In this document: one piece after another, positions 35,543-44,203 of the stretch
How the letters are laid out: the number at the start of each line of letters is the position of its first letter
Position numbering within the stretch: position 1 is the first letter of the stretch
NCBI GenBank assembly: GCA_963966185.1
Contig: CAWZYM010000048.1
Span: 132,001 to 196,000, forward strand
Direction of reading: 5' to 3'
Source: Rhabditoides inermis
Taxonomy: Eukaryota; Nematoda; Chromadorea; Rhabditida; Rhabditidae
DNA length: 64,000 nt
Notes under the pieces: model-generated
Told to the model about the DNA's origin: nothing
The model's database searches: none
What the model saw: only the letters and a program-made list of their open reading frames with translations
Program-made: the position numbers and the translations under genes

Positions 35543-35765
35543 CGACTACGTGATGTAGGTTATCCCTGACAAAGTCGAGTCCCTTTGTGTGAATTCGTGC
35601 TTTGATAGTCGCATTTGGTGGCTCGGTTGTCCAGTTGTCTGTAATCACACATCATCTTCATCAGCATTATCTATGCGTCTATGTCATACCTTCATAGTAG
35701 TCGTGAGATAGATCCACAAACCGCTCTCCATTCAATAACAATGGAAACAGTAGCGGTAGAATCAT
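32817..35765 (-). CDS. BPI/LBP/CETP-family lipid-binding protein
   Basis: Minus-strand gene, ATG 35765-35763, TAA 32819-32817, about 11-12 exons. It opens with a short hydrophobic segment MILPLLFPLLL (signal-like). The first conserved block is NATIKARIHTKGLDFVRDNL, the classic start of BPI-family N-terminal barrels. Then come IEFPSITLPI, GTLKIEGLWDASYTWLID, LEVTACRADIGLLEIE, IGGGVLPWIINLFRSEVSKA and LCISARGDLVVQANALL, matching helix and strand order of human BPI. The second barrel has AGRIFPGLREYPEGFVDVLL, VDIEFYADILLHPAEENPKV, LLRVAIQTVAKHGLVIPIFD and a final exon 32932-32817. Members bind lipopolysaccharide or lipids and are secreted; which ligand applies here is unknown. Introns are rich in GA/CT repeats. 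Confidence 0.85.
33066..33414. repeat. GA-rich low-complexity intron
   Basis: Purine-rich GAGA/GGGA tracts fill an intron of the BPI-like gene. Open frames here on both strands are compositional. Confidence 0.9.
33927..34028. repeat. (GA)n with GACACA interruptions
   Basis: Microsatellite in an intron of the BPI-like gene. Confidence 0.95.
34149..34192. repeat. (CAA)n trinucleotide repeat
   Basis: About 14 CAA copies in an intron of the BPI-like gene. Confidence 0.95.
34858..34982. repeat. (CTCCCC)n hexanucleotide repeat
   Basis: About 20 copies of CTCCCC in an intron of the BPI-like gene, followed by CT-rich DNA. Confidence 0.95.
35495..35540. repeat. (GA)n microsatellite
   Basis: Pure GA run in an intron of the BPI-like gene. 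Confidence 0.95.
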
Positions 35766-36121
35766 GCTGGAAGCAATTGACTGACTGATTCGAAAATCAG
35801 AACACTTCAGGTGGGGTGTCGCGTTACGTTTACACTATTCTATAAACAAAATAGGAAAAAGAGGGAGCCGCTGTGGTTGGATTTTTGTGTCTCTGACCAC
35901 CAAAGATTTTTGTGTCTCTGACCGCTCTAGTTTGGCTCTGATTGATTTGGCATAACTGCGATGAAAATAGTGTGTTCACACACATACACTAAGCGCGCAA
36001 CTAGTTGCTCAGCATTTTCCGATCAATAATAATCGTGCTCTAGTTGGCACCGTAGTACTGGATGATGCAGACTGCAGATTTTCTTTGGCGTTCGTATCTC
36101 TATTTTGTAGAACGTCTGATA

Positions 36122-36195
36122 TGACCAAGTGGCGTAGTGGTAACGCTCTTGCGTACACCGCCCAATGGGTTCAGATCGTTGTCTAACCACTATAA
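36122..36195 (+). repeat. tRNA-like relic
   Basis: TGGCGTAGTGGTAACGC fits the pol III A box, and GGGTTCAGATCG about 45 bases on is an imperfect B box. The anticodon and acceptor stems do not pair well. Likely a tRNA-derived SINE fragment between the divergent BPI-like and secreted-protein genes. Confidence 0.4.
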
Positions 36196-36342
36196 TGTCT
36201 CTCATGAAAAGAGTGGAACTCATTTGCGGGCTATGGGAACTGGCTATAGATGATCCCAGCTTATGGCAGAACCCGCACTGTACAGCGAGGTCTTATAAAG
36301 TAAAGAGAGAAGGGAGGGAGAAATTCACTCACTCAATCAGTC

Positions 36343-36450
36343 ATGAGGTGTTGCCTAGTTTTTGTTTTCGCGTTTGTTTCCGCAGATGATAGTCCTGCCC
36401 CGCAGTCATACAACAATGAGGTCTACTTCGGAGTAAGTGGGAGAGACGAG

Positions 36451-36498
<48 letters not shown>

Positions 36499-37456
36499 GG
36501 GGGGGGGAGGAGCGGTTCTTTTTCAGTCTTTGATGCAATCAATCGTCCAGCCTCTCATTGAGAACTTTTCACCGATAAACGCTGACAAACTCACTTTTGC
36601 AATCGATTTCGTCTCTGACCAACAAGGTTATATAAGTGAACTTCTTGTCATTTAAAACTAAAACCGTTTTCAGGCGTTCTTCCCAGGCCGATCACGGATT
36701 TTGCATCGAGCGTGTGTTTCTTGTTAGATCCGGAAAAGAAGGAAAACTGAAACTAGTTTCAGCTCAACGCGGCGAATAAAAAAACATTGGCCGCAGTATT
36801 GAACAACCTCGCAGATCGCACTGCGATCATGACCATGTCCGACGAAGAAGAAGAAGAAGAAGTGAGTCGTCGTATGACCCTAACCGCTATAGCCAACCTG
36901 CTTGCATCCTTCCAGGCGTGCACACTCGATCCCGCCGCCTGCGCGGAGCCCCGCCCTTCCGAACTCCGCCCCTTCCAGTTCACTCGGCTCCTCGCGCAGA
37001 AGGCGCCCTCCGTACTCGATAAGTTCACAAAGATGAGGGATGAGCTGGCAGCTAGCTACAACAACCTGCAGCCGGAGACACAGACATATCTGCAGACGGT
37101 TTGAAGGCTGGGCGGGTCTCGACACGATTGAATTACAGCTACTCGCTGGGTTCGCTGCTGTGAAGGAAGGAGATCCGAAGAAGGCAGCCACAAGGACTGC
37201 CAAGTACATTGGATGGGTGGTGAGTGTTGGGAGAGGGGGGATAATAAGAGTCTGCTTGCAGATCAAGCAGTTAAAATCGCAGAAGGGAGAAATTCTCACT
37301 GATCTCAAGAAGAATATGCCGGAACTGATTGCCCTCGCGAACAGTACGTTTCACTTCCCCATACGTTTCTATTCGTTCCCATACGTTTCAGATGACATGG
37401 TTGATATTATGCTCTCTTTCGCAGAAGATTCCTTCTCCAACAACGATCCACAATAA
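36343..37456 (+). CDS. Secreted helical protein, possibly FAR-like (fatty acid/retinol-binding)
   Basis: Exons: 36343-36432, 36527-36626, 36674-36711, 36763-36861, about 36916-37099, about 37140-37218, about 37261-37342 and 37392-37456. The signal peptide MRCCLVFVFAFVSA is followed by DDSPAPQ. Most of the mature chain is predicted helical and charged, with segments VLDKFTKMRDELAASYNNLQ and AAVKEGDPKKAATRTAKYIG. The pattern of Lys/Glu-rich amphipathic helices and 'SLxPETQxYLQ'-type turns recalls nematode FAR proteins, but the identity is too low to be sure. A run of six glutamates (MSDEEEEEE) ends exon 4. The next 54 bases (36862-36915) have perfect intron ends yet are also an open multiple of three, so retention would add 18 residues. 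No other family was recognised. Confidence 0.65.
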
Positions 37457-37687
37457 CTACTGTATTATTTCAAATGTGTATTATTATAATATATGTCACA
37501 TTCACATTTGTACAACATATCAAACCATAATAATGAAGCGCAAAGAACAACACTTTGTGTAGCTATTGATTGACACATGAATATACAAAACACAAAACAC
37601 TCGGAGAGTAAAGACTCAACATGAACAGAAAGTGGAGATGAGATGACGTGTGAGGCAGTGGTGAGATTGGTGAATAAAAGATGAGGA

Positions 37688-37886
37688 CTAGACGTTGGTA
37701 GTGATTGACATCACCTAGAATGTGAGTGGTTATCGTCTCCATCAGCTCATCCTCCACTCACCTCTCTCTTACTCCGAGGCTCCTCCACAGCTCCTTTCCG
37801 GCCCTGCCCACTGATCATACTATCCTTATCATACTTGATAGTGATCTCCGAGTTGATCTGGTACCTGAAATCACAGTAACCGTCTC

Positions 37887-37930
<44 letters not shown>

Positions 37931-38799
37931 TCACCCCCCCCCCTCTCCACTCACTTCTGCGGCTCGATCCTGCCGTCGGCCCCTCTCGTGCCTCCTCCAG
38001 GCGGTATGACTATTCTTTGTGGAATGGTGATTCCCTTGGAGAAGAGCTGTTCATCGTCGCTGTTTGTCCGCCGCCTCTCCTTCTCCTTGTCCTCCCTCTT
38101 CACTCTCCTCATACTCCTTCTCTCGTATCCATCCCTCTCCCTCTCTGACTCCCTCTCGTCCTTGTCTCTCCGACGACGGCCGCTGCTCCTGAAATCATGT
38201 TGAGTGATTGAGATGAGCCCACAACCCTCACGTATTCTGATCCCTTCTATCCGTCACTGCACTCTCGGTGACCATGGTGTCGTCGTCGTCCCTCCTCCTG
38301 CTCCTTCTCCACCGCCTGTTCTCGTCGTCCCTCTCCTCCTTCTCCCTCCCCCTCCTCCTGCTCCCACTCCTCCTCCTCCTCCGATCATCTCTCCTGTACT
38401 CCGTCTGACTGTCGCTTTCACTCGAGTAGGCCGCTTGGCTCACGGACCGCGCCCTGCTCCTACTCCTTCTGCCCTCCCTCCGCTCCTTCTCGTGGTTGTG
38501 GTCCCTTGAGCGGCTCCTCGTCTCGTGGTGGTCCCTTGCTCTGCTGCGACTCCTGCCCGACCGTCTCTCCCCATGGCGACAGTCCTTGTGGGAGGTGAGG
38601 GAACCGTCGAATAGTGAATGGGCAGAGTGTGCGTGCTGCAAGTAACACACGTACGTAGCCAATACCGTAAGCATCAGTGTGACGAACCTTGAACTGAGTA
38701 TGGTGAGGTCTGGTAGGAGAGATGGGTTCGCTGTTTGCGTGGCTCGTAGCTAGAACAGACAACGTAAGTCCCTCCATCAATAGGGTCCAATCTAGCCAT
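37688..38799 (-). CDS. RS-rich (arginine/serine dipeptide) protein, family unknown
   Basis: ATG at 38799-38797, stop TAG at 37690-37688. The start MARLDPIDGGTYVVCSSYEP leads into an exon rich in RSRSR, RRSGSRRRGREKEERDDENR and DRRDQNT. A second basic exon follows, then a more ordered region FSKGITIPQRIVIPPGGG, GRIEPQKYQINSEITIKYD and a short last exon ending SITTNV. RS domains are typical of nuclear splicing-associated factors, so a role in RNA processing is likely but unproven. The ordered C-terminal block may define a family that I do not recognise. The start lies 63 bases after the stop of the upstream LAPTM-like gene on the same strand, with TTGCAG just before the ATG. Confidence 0.75.
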
Positions 38800-38862
38800 T
38801 TTTGTTAATTCTGCAATGTGATCATATTGTTGTCTGAACAATACCTTATATTTATATAAAAA

Positions 38863-39577
38863 CTACAATCGCTCACCCCTCTCCTGCTGGTCGCGCACCC
38901 AGTTGACGAGAGGATCCTCCAGCTGACATACACGACTGGCCATTCCCATGCGGTCCCCCACAGGGGCCGGGGTCCTGCAATGAAAGGGTGTAGAGAGGAG
39001 AGGGGGGGGGAGAACTCACCTCGGCTCCTTCTCGTACTTGTCGACTGGATAGGGTGGGACGGGAGCGGAAGTGACGGGTTGCCAGCCAGATGGAGCGGCG
39101 GAGTAGGGCGCTGCAAGGCCATGATGAGACGAGCAAGAAGAGGAAAGGGAGAATGGGTGAAGACTACTGACTGTGTGGATACGGAGTGTACGGGCTCTTG
39201 CATGGCAGCGGTGGCAGCGCATCCAGTCCCAAACCACTGTCTGCAAAGTCGCGCCATGTACAACGCATCGACTCCTCCACTCACCATACTCCTCCCCTCC
39301 TATCAGGTCTCTTCGACTCGCATGTCTGGTGCTGGCCCTGTGGTGGTGGGTCCGCTTACCCTCGTAGTGGTCCGTCTCCGCCTCCAATCGTCGGTAGAAC
39401 ATCATCACTACCACAACGCAGTACGTCTAAAATAATGCAGTCAAGTGTGGGGATAAGTAGTTGGAGTGTGTGTTAGGACGAATTGAAGACTCACATTGAT
39501 GAATACTCCGATGATTTCTAGAATGGTGAGAGCGAGCCAGTAATCACGAACGTCGCCAGCCCACCTGGAAACGAACC

Positions 39578-39621
<44 letters not shown>

Positions 39622-40686
39622 CCTCTCTCACTCTCTCCTCACTTTATATTCACTCACCACATAATACAGTAGGCGAGCGCGGTGAGTATTGTAGAAATCA
39701 TGCAAGGAAACCACGGCCAAATCAGATAGCGGGACCACTGAAGCAATGTTCGATCAATCAGTTCACAACGAGTCGGCATACCGTGTGCACTCCATAGATC
39801 AGTGCTATCGACGCAAATAGCAAGAAGAATACACATATCAGACATAGCACCTGGATCACGAACAGGCCTGAAAGAAGCTATTTGAAAAGTATTTCGTGTT
39901 TTGTCTATTCTCTCTCGAGCAAGAGATCAATGCTTGGACAAACAGTGGAGATTCGCGCGCGCTCTCACTTATCGTCTTTTCAAAAACCATGTTCGACGTA
40001 TAAAAAATTGTAGCTCATTTCGAAAGTAGAGAGACTGAGCGTGAAATGACTACCGAGCCGCCTGCTACGCTCCCCCCCCCCCTCTCTCTCTCACTCTCTT
40101 CCTTACCAGTATAGTATCGCTCTTCGGGCGTTTGCCAGTAGCTTTCATAGTAGCTTGGTATGTCGTACTTTCCATAAGTGTTGTAGTTAGGAAGGAGGGT
40201 GTTGGCGGCCCGGTCCCGTTCATACTTGATAGCTGCCATTTGCCAGCCCATTATAGCCAACTGAGCCACCGAGAACACCTAAACCACTCACTCAACCCAC
40301 TCACTCTCTCCCCTCTCTCACTGGCAGACGGCTCGGATCACTACGCGCGCGCATTGAGATGATGATTAGAGCGATAAGGACCTTCGATCATGCTGCTGGT
40401 CCTTTTAGTCGATGCGCCGACACAGGGGCAGTCCCATTCGCATTGCAGGTTCGATTGAGCCATCGTCACGGCTCGACAGTTGTTTAGCACTTGAGTCTGC
40501 CATCCGAATAGGACAAGAGACGCGATAGAAAACACCTAAACTCTCTCTTTCTCTCTATCTCCTTCCTTTTCCTCTCACTCGCGAGCCGTCTGCCAGTCTC
40601 TCTACGCTCGCACTTACCAGAGACCATATTCCTATCGTCACTGCCGCGTCTTTCACGTTCCAGCAGCAACATGGATTGCAGCCCAT
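38863..40686 (-). CDS. LAPTM4-like four-pass membrane protein with two alternative second exons
   Basis: First exon 40686-40618 (MGCNPCCCWNVKDAAVTIGI-WSL). Two candidate second exons follow: A, 40535-40382, and B, 40278-40107. Next come 39868 to about 39783 (LFVIQVLCLICVFFLLFASI), the WSRYLIWPWFPCM exon, DYWLALTILEIIGVFIN and YCVVVVMMFYRRLEAE, giving four membrane segments. The cytoplasmic tail has proline-rich and PPY motifs (PVPPYPVDKY), and the last exon ends at TAG 38865-38863. The cysteine cluster at the N terminus, the topology and the PPxY tail match the lysosomal LAPTM4 family, where the motifs recruit Nedd4-type ubiquitin ligases. Membrane location in lysosomes is inference. Exon A begins VFSIASLVLFGWQ and exon B VFSVAQLAIMGWQ: both start in phase 0 and end in phase 1. 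Confidence 0.8.
39576..39608. repeat. (CT)n microsatellite
   Basis: CT run within a LAPTM-like intron. Confidence 0.9.
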
Positions 40687-41901
40687 TTTAAACAGACAAT
40701 CACTATTTAGCCGTTCTCAAAATTCAACATCCAAAAATCTGAAACACGACGCAATGAGTTATAAAAGAGCAGAATACACTAATAATGTTGTTAAATAGAA
40801 TAGAATACGGAACGATGTGAACACGCGGACATTGAGCTCTCTCACGAATATATGCAGAATAGGCACGCGTGACATTCTCGCGCAACCATACACATAGGTA
40901 AACATTGCGCAGCCCGAACACCTCGGCTGAGAGTGCGCGCGGTTCGAGGAGCGTGCAGACAGAGGAGGCGGATTCGCCTCAGGTGACCGCATCGATCCAA
41001 GCCTATGCAAATATCCACCAAGCATTCCGGAACATGCTAAGCCATCGTATAACGATGATCAAAGAAGGAATCAATCAAACGCACAACACATCCGGACAGT
41101 ACGGCGGGAGTGAGTCAGACCCCACGTCTCCCGCACCACCATCCGCTATACTATCACCGCACACACTCCATTATACGCTATCAGCAATCGATACCGGCAC
41201 GCACGTTCCTTATCGGGGCCATGTACAAATAGACGGTGGTGATAGGGGGTGGGAGATAATCAATGGACGATGAAGATGTGTGGACTGGACTTTGCGAGAC
41301 AGGAAAGAGTGCATTGTGAGGGAGGCACTCCCTGTGTTGACACACCGAATCGCTCCTCCCTCCCACCGCCTTTCGCTTCCAAGCAAACATCGGCATATGC
41401 AAATCGCCAGCCTCTGTCAGGCGATACCTGTCCAGCTGAAACATTGCCGCCGGGCCCCGCCGCCCCTTCGTAATACGCTAATGCGTATGCTAACACCCAT
41501 TCGGGGCTCTCGGGGGGGGGGGAGGGATATACAAAGACGGAGTGAACAACGAGACAGACGGTGACTGATCAACGTCCACGCTTTCCCAACAAGAACATGA
41601 TTCACAGTTTCCCGCATGAAGCGTGAATTCCAAAAACGCCCATTATAAGCCCCACACGTTGCAAACTGCAATGACTCATACACTGACTCATCATTCAACT
41701 TTATCTCATATCTATAGCAGCAACGGAGTGAGGTCGAGAAGGACCGGTAAAATCAGACTGAGATATGTCTCAACTCACAAAACGAAATCAACAAGTAACA
41801 ACAAAGACGATATTGGACAAACCTCCCGAAATGAAGGGTAATAAGCTAATCCAAAAATATGAATCTACTGAACTACAGGCTTGAGATGCGAGGCAGGAGA
41901 C
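40687..41901. other. Intergenic region without a supported gene
   Basis: About 1.2 kb between the LAPTM-like and BTB genes. A 122-codon plus-strand frame at 40905-41273 has no splice signals or family resemblance. The 3' UTR of the BTB gene and the promoter of the LAPTM-like gene should lie here. Confidence 0.45.
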
Positions 41902-42905
41902 TCACATGATGGTGCACAACTTCTTCTTCTGACTGCGCTCGCGACGGCGAATCTTCTGCGCGTATACATCCGCCACCACGTCTCCCGGCATCTGACTGAA
42001 AACAACACATTCACACATTACACAATAAATAATTACAAAATATCACCTGAATTGGAGGCGGCTGAGTTCGTCCTCCTTCATGTTGGCGAGGCGGTCGACG
42101 AGCACAGACATGGTGGTGCTGTTCGGATCACACTGCGACATCGCACACGTCACCTAAACAATACACAACTGGATAAACAAACTATAAAACCAAAACACTA
42201 GTTGATTAAAACTACCTGAAAGAGTCGGTTGCGGTCGAGCGTGCCGGCCGTGCGTGCCACGAACTGCTCGCACCTGCAACACAACATTGATAACCAAAAC
42301 AGAAGAAAGCAGACACATGCCTGGCGACGACGGGCCGCATTTCGAGGCGAGTTGCCACACGGAGCACAAGAGAGACGTTCGCTACTGAACAACAAGGCAA
42401 ATACAAACAACGTGAATATAAAGCACCTGTGAGCGGCTTGCGCATGGGGCAGTAGAAGACGCAGCGGAAAAATTCGAGCACCTCGTGATAACTGAAATCA
42501 ATGTATTTTAACAAAAACGCAGCGAGGAAATACAGACTCACAGTAGATCGTCGACGATGAACGCGTTGCGGGGCTCGTCGTGGTCGCCGAATGCGAACTC
42601 TGCGAAGAAAGGCGACAATTCGGCCAGCCAACCCGCGTTCACGTATCTAAAAATAAATTCGTTCTAAGAACGAAACTCAAAATCTTCGAAAACACTATAG
42701 AATCATCAAAAACCAAAAAAAACATCACTCACAGAATCTTGTCTTCGACGATGACCTCGAATGTACGCCAGGGGCAGGGCTGGGAGAAGTCATCGTAACA
42801 AGATTTCGTGACGACAATATCCTCGTTCAGAGCGCCTCCGCCGCTCACAGATGTCACGCCGGTTGCGTTCGCACTTTGTGGTAACGGGAGAGTCTCGTTC
42901 TGCAT
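41902..42905 (-). CDS. BTB/POZ-domain protein
   Basis: ATG 42905-42903 directly follows TTCAG, so the leader is probably joined at that acceptor. TGA is at 41904-41902. Exons read MQNETLPLPQ onwards, WRTFEVIVEDKIL-YVNAGWL, AELSPFFAEFAFGD, FIVDDLLYHEVLEFFRCVFY, VANVSLVLRVATRLEMRPVV, CEQFVARTAG and VTCAMSQCDPNSTTMSVLVD. The order F-EVIVEDK-x-L-YVN, then SPFF, then a block ending in a C-terminal helix is the BTB fold, a dimerisation module often used as a Cullin-3 substrate adaptor. The last exon is basic (KIRRRERSQKKK). No Kelch or MATH domain was seen. One intron appears to use a GC donor (GCCAG before gcatgtg), because only that junction restores the ARCEQF reading. Confidence 0.8.
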
Positions 42906-43076
42906 CTGAACGCGAAATAGTTTTAAAATGCGTGTGACGAACATAACATCTAGAGAAGTGAACTTTAGAATGTAAGAAAAAACGTTTACAAAATGAAAAA
43001 AATGGCAATGTCGGTTTGCAAAAAGTCGTGCTAAACTATAGACATTGGTGTTTATTACTACTGCTGCACTAACGAA

Positions 43077-43136
43077 GTATTTTGGCTTAGGATAGGGCTC
43101 GCGCCAGAATTTTCAAGAAGCGATATCCAAAAAATC
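43077..43136 (+). repeat. Interspersed repeat module shared with the palindrome arms
   Basis: TTTGGCTTAGGATAGGGCTC and the following bases to GATATCCAAA recur at about 46172-46230 and, inverted, at about 47719-47777. In the copy at 46172 the module continues directly into CATGTTAGCAGCAA; here it is interrupted after TTA by the fold-back element. Confidence 0.85.
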
Positions 43137-43320
43137 ATGTTACGCGGGGCGGACACTTACCCCCCAGCCCCGATCTCTACCGTTTTGGTACCGAAGGTGG
43201 GCATCGGAATTCCAAACAGAACTGCGTCGGCCAAAATTGCCTACGGGCATTCTCTGGCCGGAAATCCGGCTTTGAAATTTCGCGTTTCGCGTAACCTCTT
43301 CTTACGACCAATTCACCACA

Positions 43321-43390
43321 GCCAGCGTGGCCGAATGGCTAGCGAGCTTGTCTAGTAAACTGGTGGCGCGAGTTCGATTCCCGCTGTTTT
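43321..43390 (+). repeat. tRNA-Thr(AGT)-like sequence, left arm
   Basis: GTGGCCGAATGGCTAGCGAG gives an A box. TTGTCTAGTAAACTGG resembles the anticodon arm of tRNA-Thr with anticodon AGT. GAGTTCGATTCCCGC gives a B box, with a T run immediately after that could end pol III transcription. The anticodon stem has a mismatch and the acceptor stem is incomplete, so a working tRNA is doubtful. Confidence 0.5.
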
Positions 43391-43636
43391 TTAATCGCCG
43401 CACATGTTTTTTTACAAGTGGGTATGATAAAATCACTGTTGAACAACAACTTTTTTTTTTGATTTCTGTGGTCTGGAACATGAAGAGACAGTATCGAATT
43501 GACTTATGTCGATTTTTGAAATTGATATCTATCGATATCAATACTAATCACAAAAATCAATCTATTATCGCGATAGCTGGCACATTTCTGTGAAACATTC
43601 TCACCTTCGAGAATCATCAAATAAAGGCCAAAAAAA

Positions 43637-43704
43637 TGCAGCGGGAATCGAACCCGCGCCACCAGTTTACTAGACAAGCTCGCTAGCCATTCGGCCACGC
43701 TGGC
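43637..43704 (-). repeat. tRNA-Thr(AGT)-like sequence, right arm
   Basis: Mirror copy of the left-arm tRNA-like sequence. Its B box GGGTTCGATTCCCGC is closer to consensus and forms a perfect five-pair T stem (GCGGG/CCCGC). The same flaws in the anticodon and acceptor stems remain. Confidence 0.5.
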
Positions 43705-44203
43705 TGTGGTGCATTGGTCGTAAGAAGAGGTTACGCGAAACGCGAAATTTCAAAGCCGGATTTCCGGCCAGAGAATGCCCGTAGGCAATTTTGGCCGACG
43801 CAGTTCTGTTTGGAATTCCGATGCCCACCTTCGGTACCAAAACGGTAGAGATCGGGGCTGGGGGGTAAGTGTCCGCCCCGCGTTAGCAGCAATGTGAACT
43901 CATCCAATTCATGGATAGTAGGAAGGAAGTGCACATGAAAGGAGCTGCTGGGCTAGGAAGGAGCTGCTCATGCAGGAGTTGCACCGCATGAGGAAGGAGT
44001 AGCACGTTGATCACTTTAGTAAAAGAATAGCATTTTTGCACAATGTTTGACACAGAAGGGTGTTTTCGACCGTATTGGATCGAATACAGTAGCATGAAAC
44101 TGTACCAGCCGGAGATCTGCATTCACTTGTGATCTGATGTTTAGCTCATATCGAGGATTGATGCACTGTTATGGTACTAATAAAGATCATGCACCTGATT
44201 ATA

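Larger units (their letters stand above)
43143..43882. mobile_element. 740-bp fold-back element with tRNA-like inner ends and TTA duplication
   Basis: The ends are inverted copies: CGCGGGGCGGACACTTACCC at 43143 and its complement ending at 43882. Arms of about 255 bases (43143-43397 and 43628-43882) are nearly identical, separated by about 230 bases. TTA flanks both sides (43140-43142 and 43883-43885). The related uninterrupted site at about 46232-46262 (CATGTTAGCAGCAA) supplies an empty-site comparison. A 3-bp TTA duplication is the target preference of PIF/Harbinger elements, but no transposase is present. Each arm ends internally in a tRNA-like sequence. Confidence 0.85.

Noticed and set aside
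40905..41273. 122-codon plus-strand frame between the LAPTM-like and BTB genes
   Set aside because: Composition is mixed rather than repetitive, but no splice signals, homology or neighbouring exons support it.
43321..43390. Functional tRNA-Thr gene
   Set aside because: The anticodon stem has a T-T mismatch and the acceptor ends do not pair over seven bases; better described as tRNA-like repeat ends.
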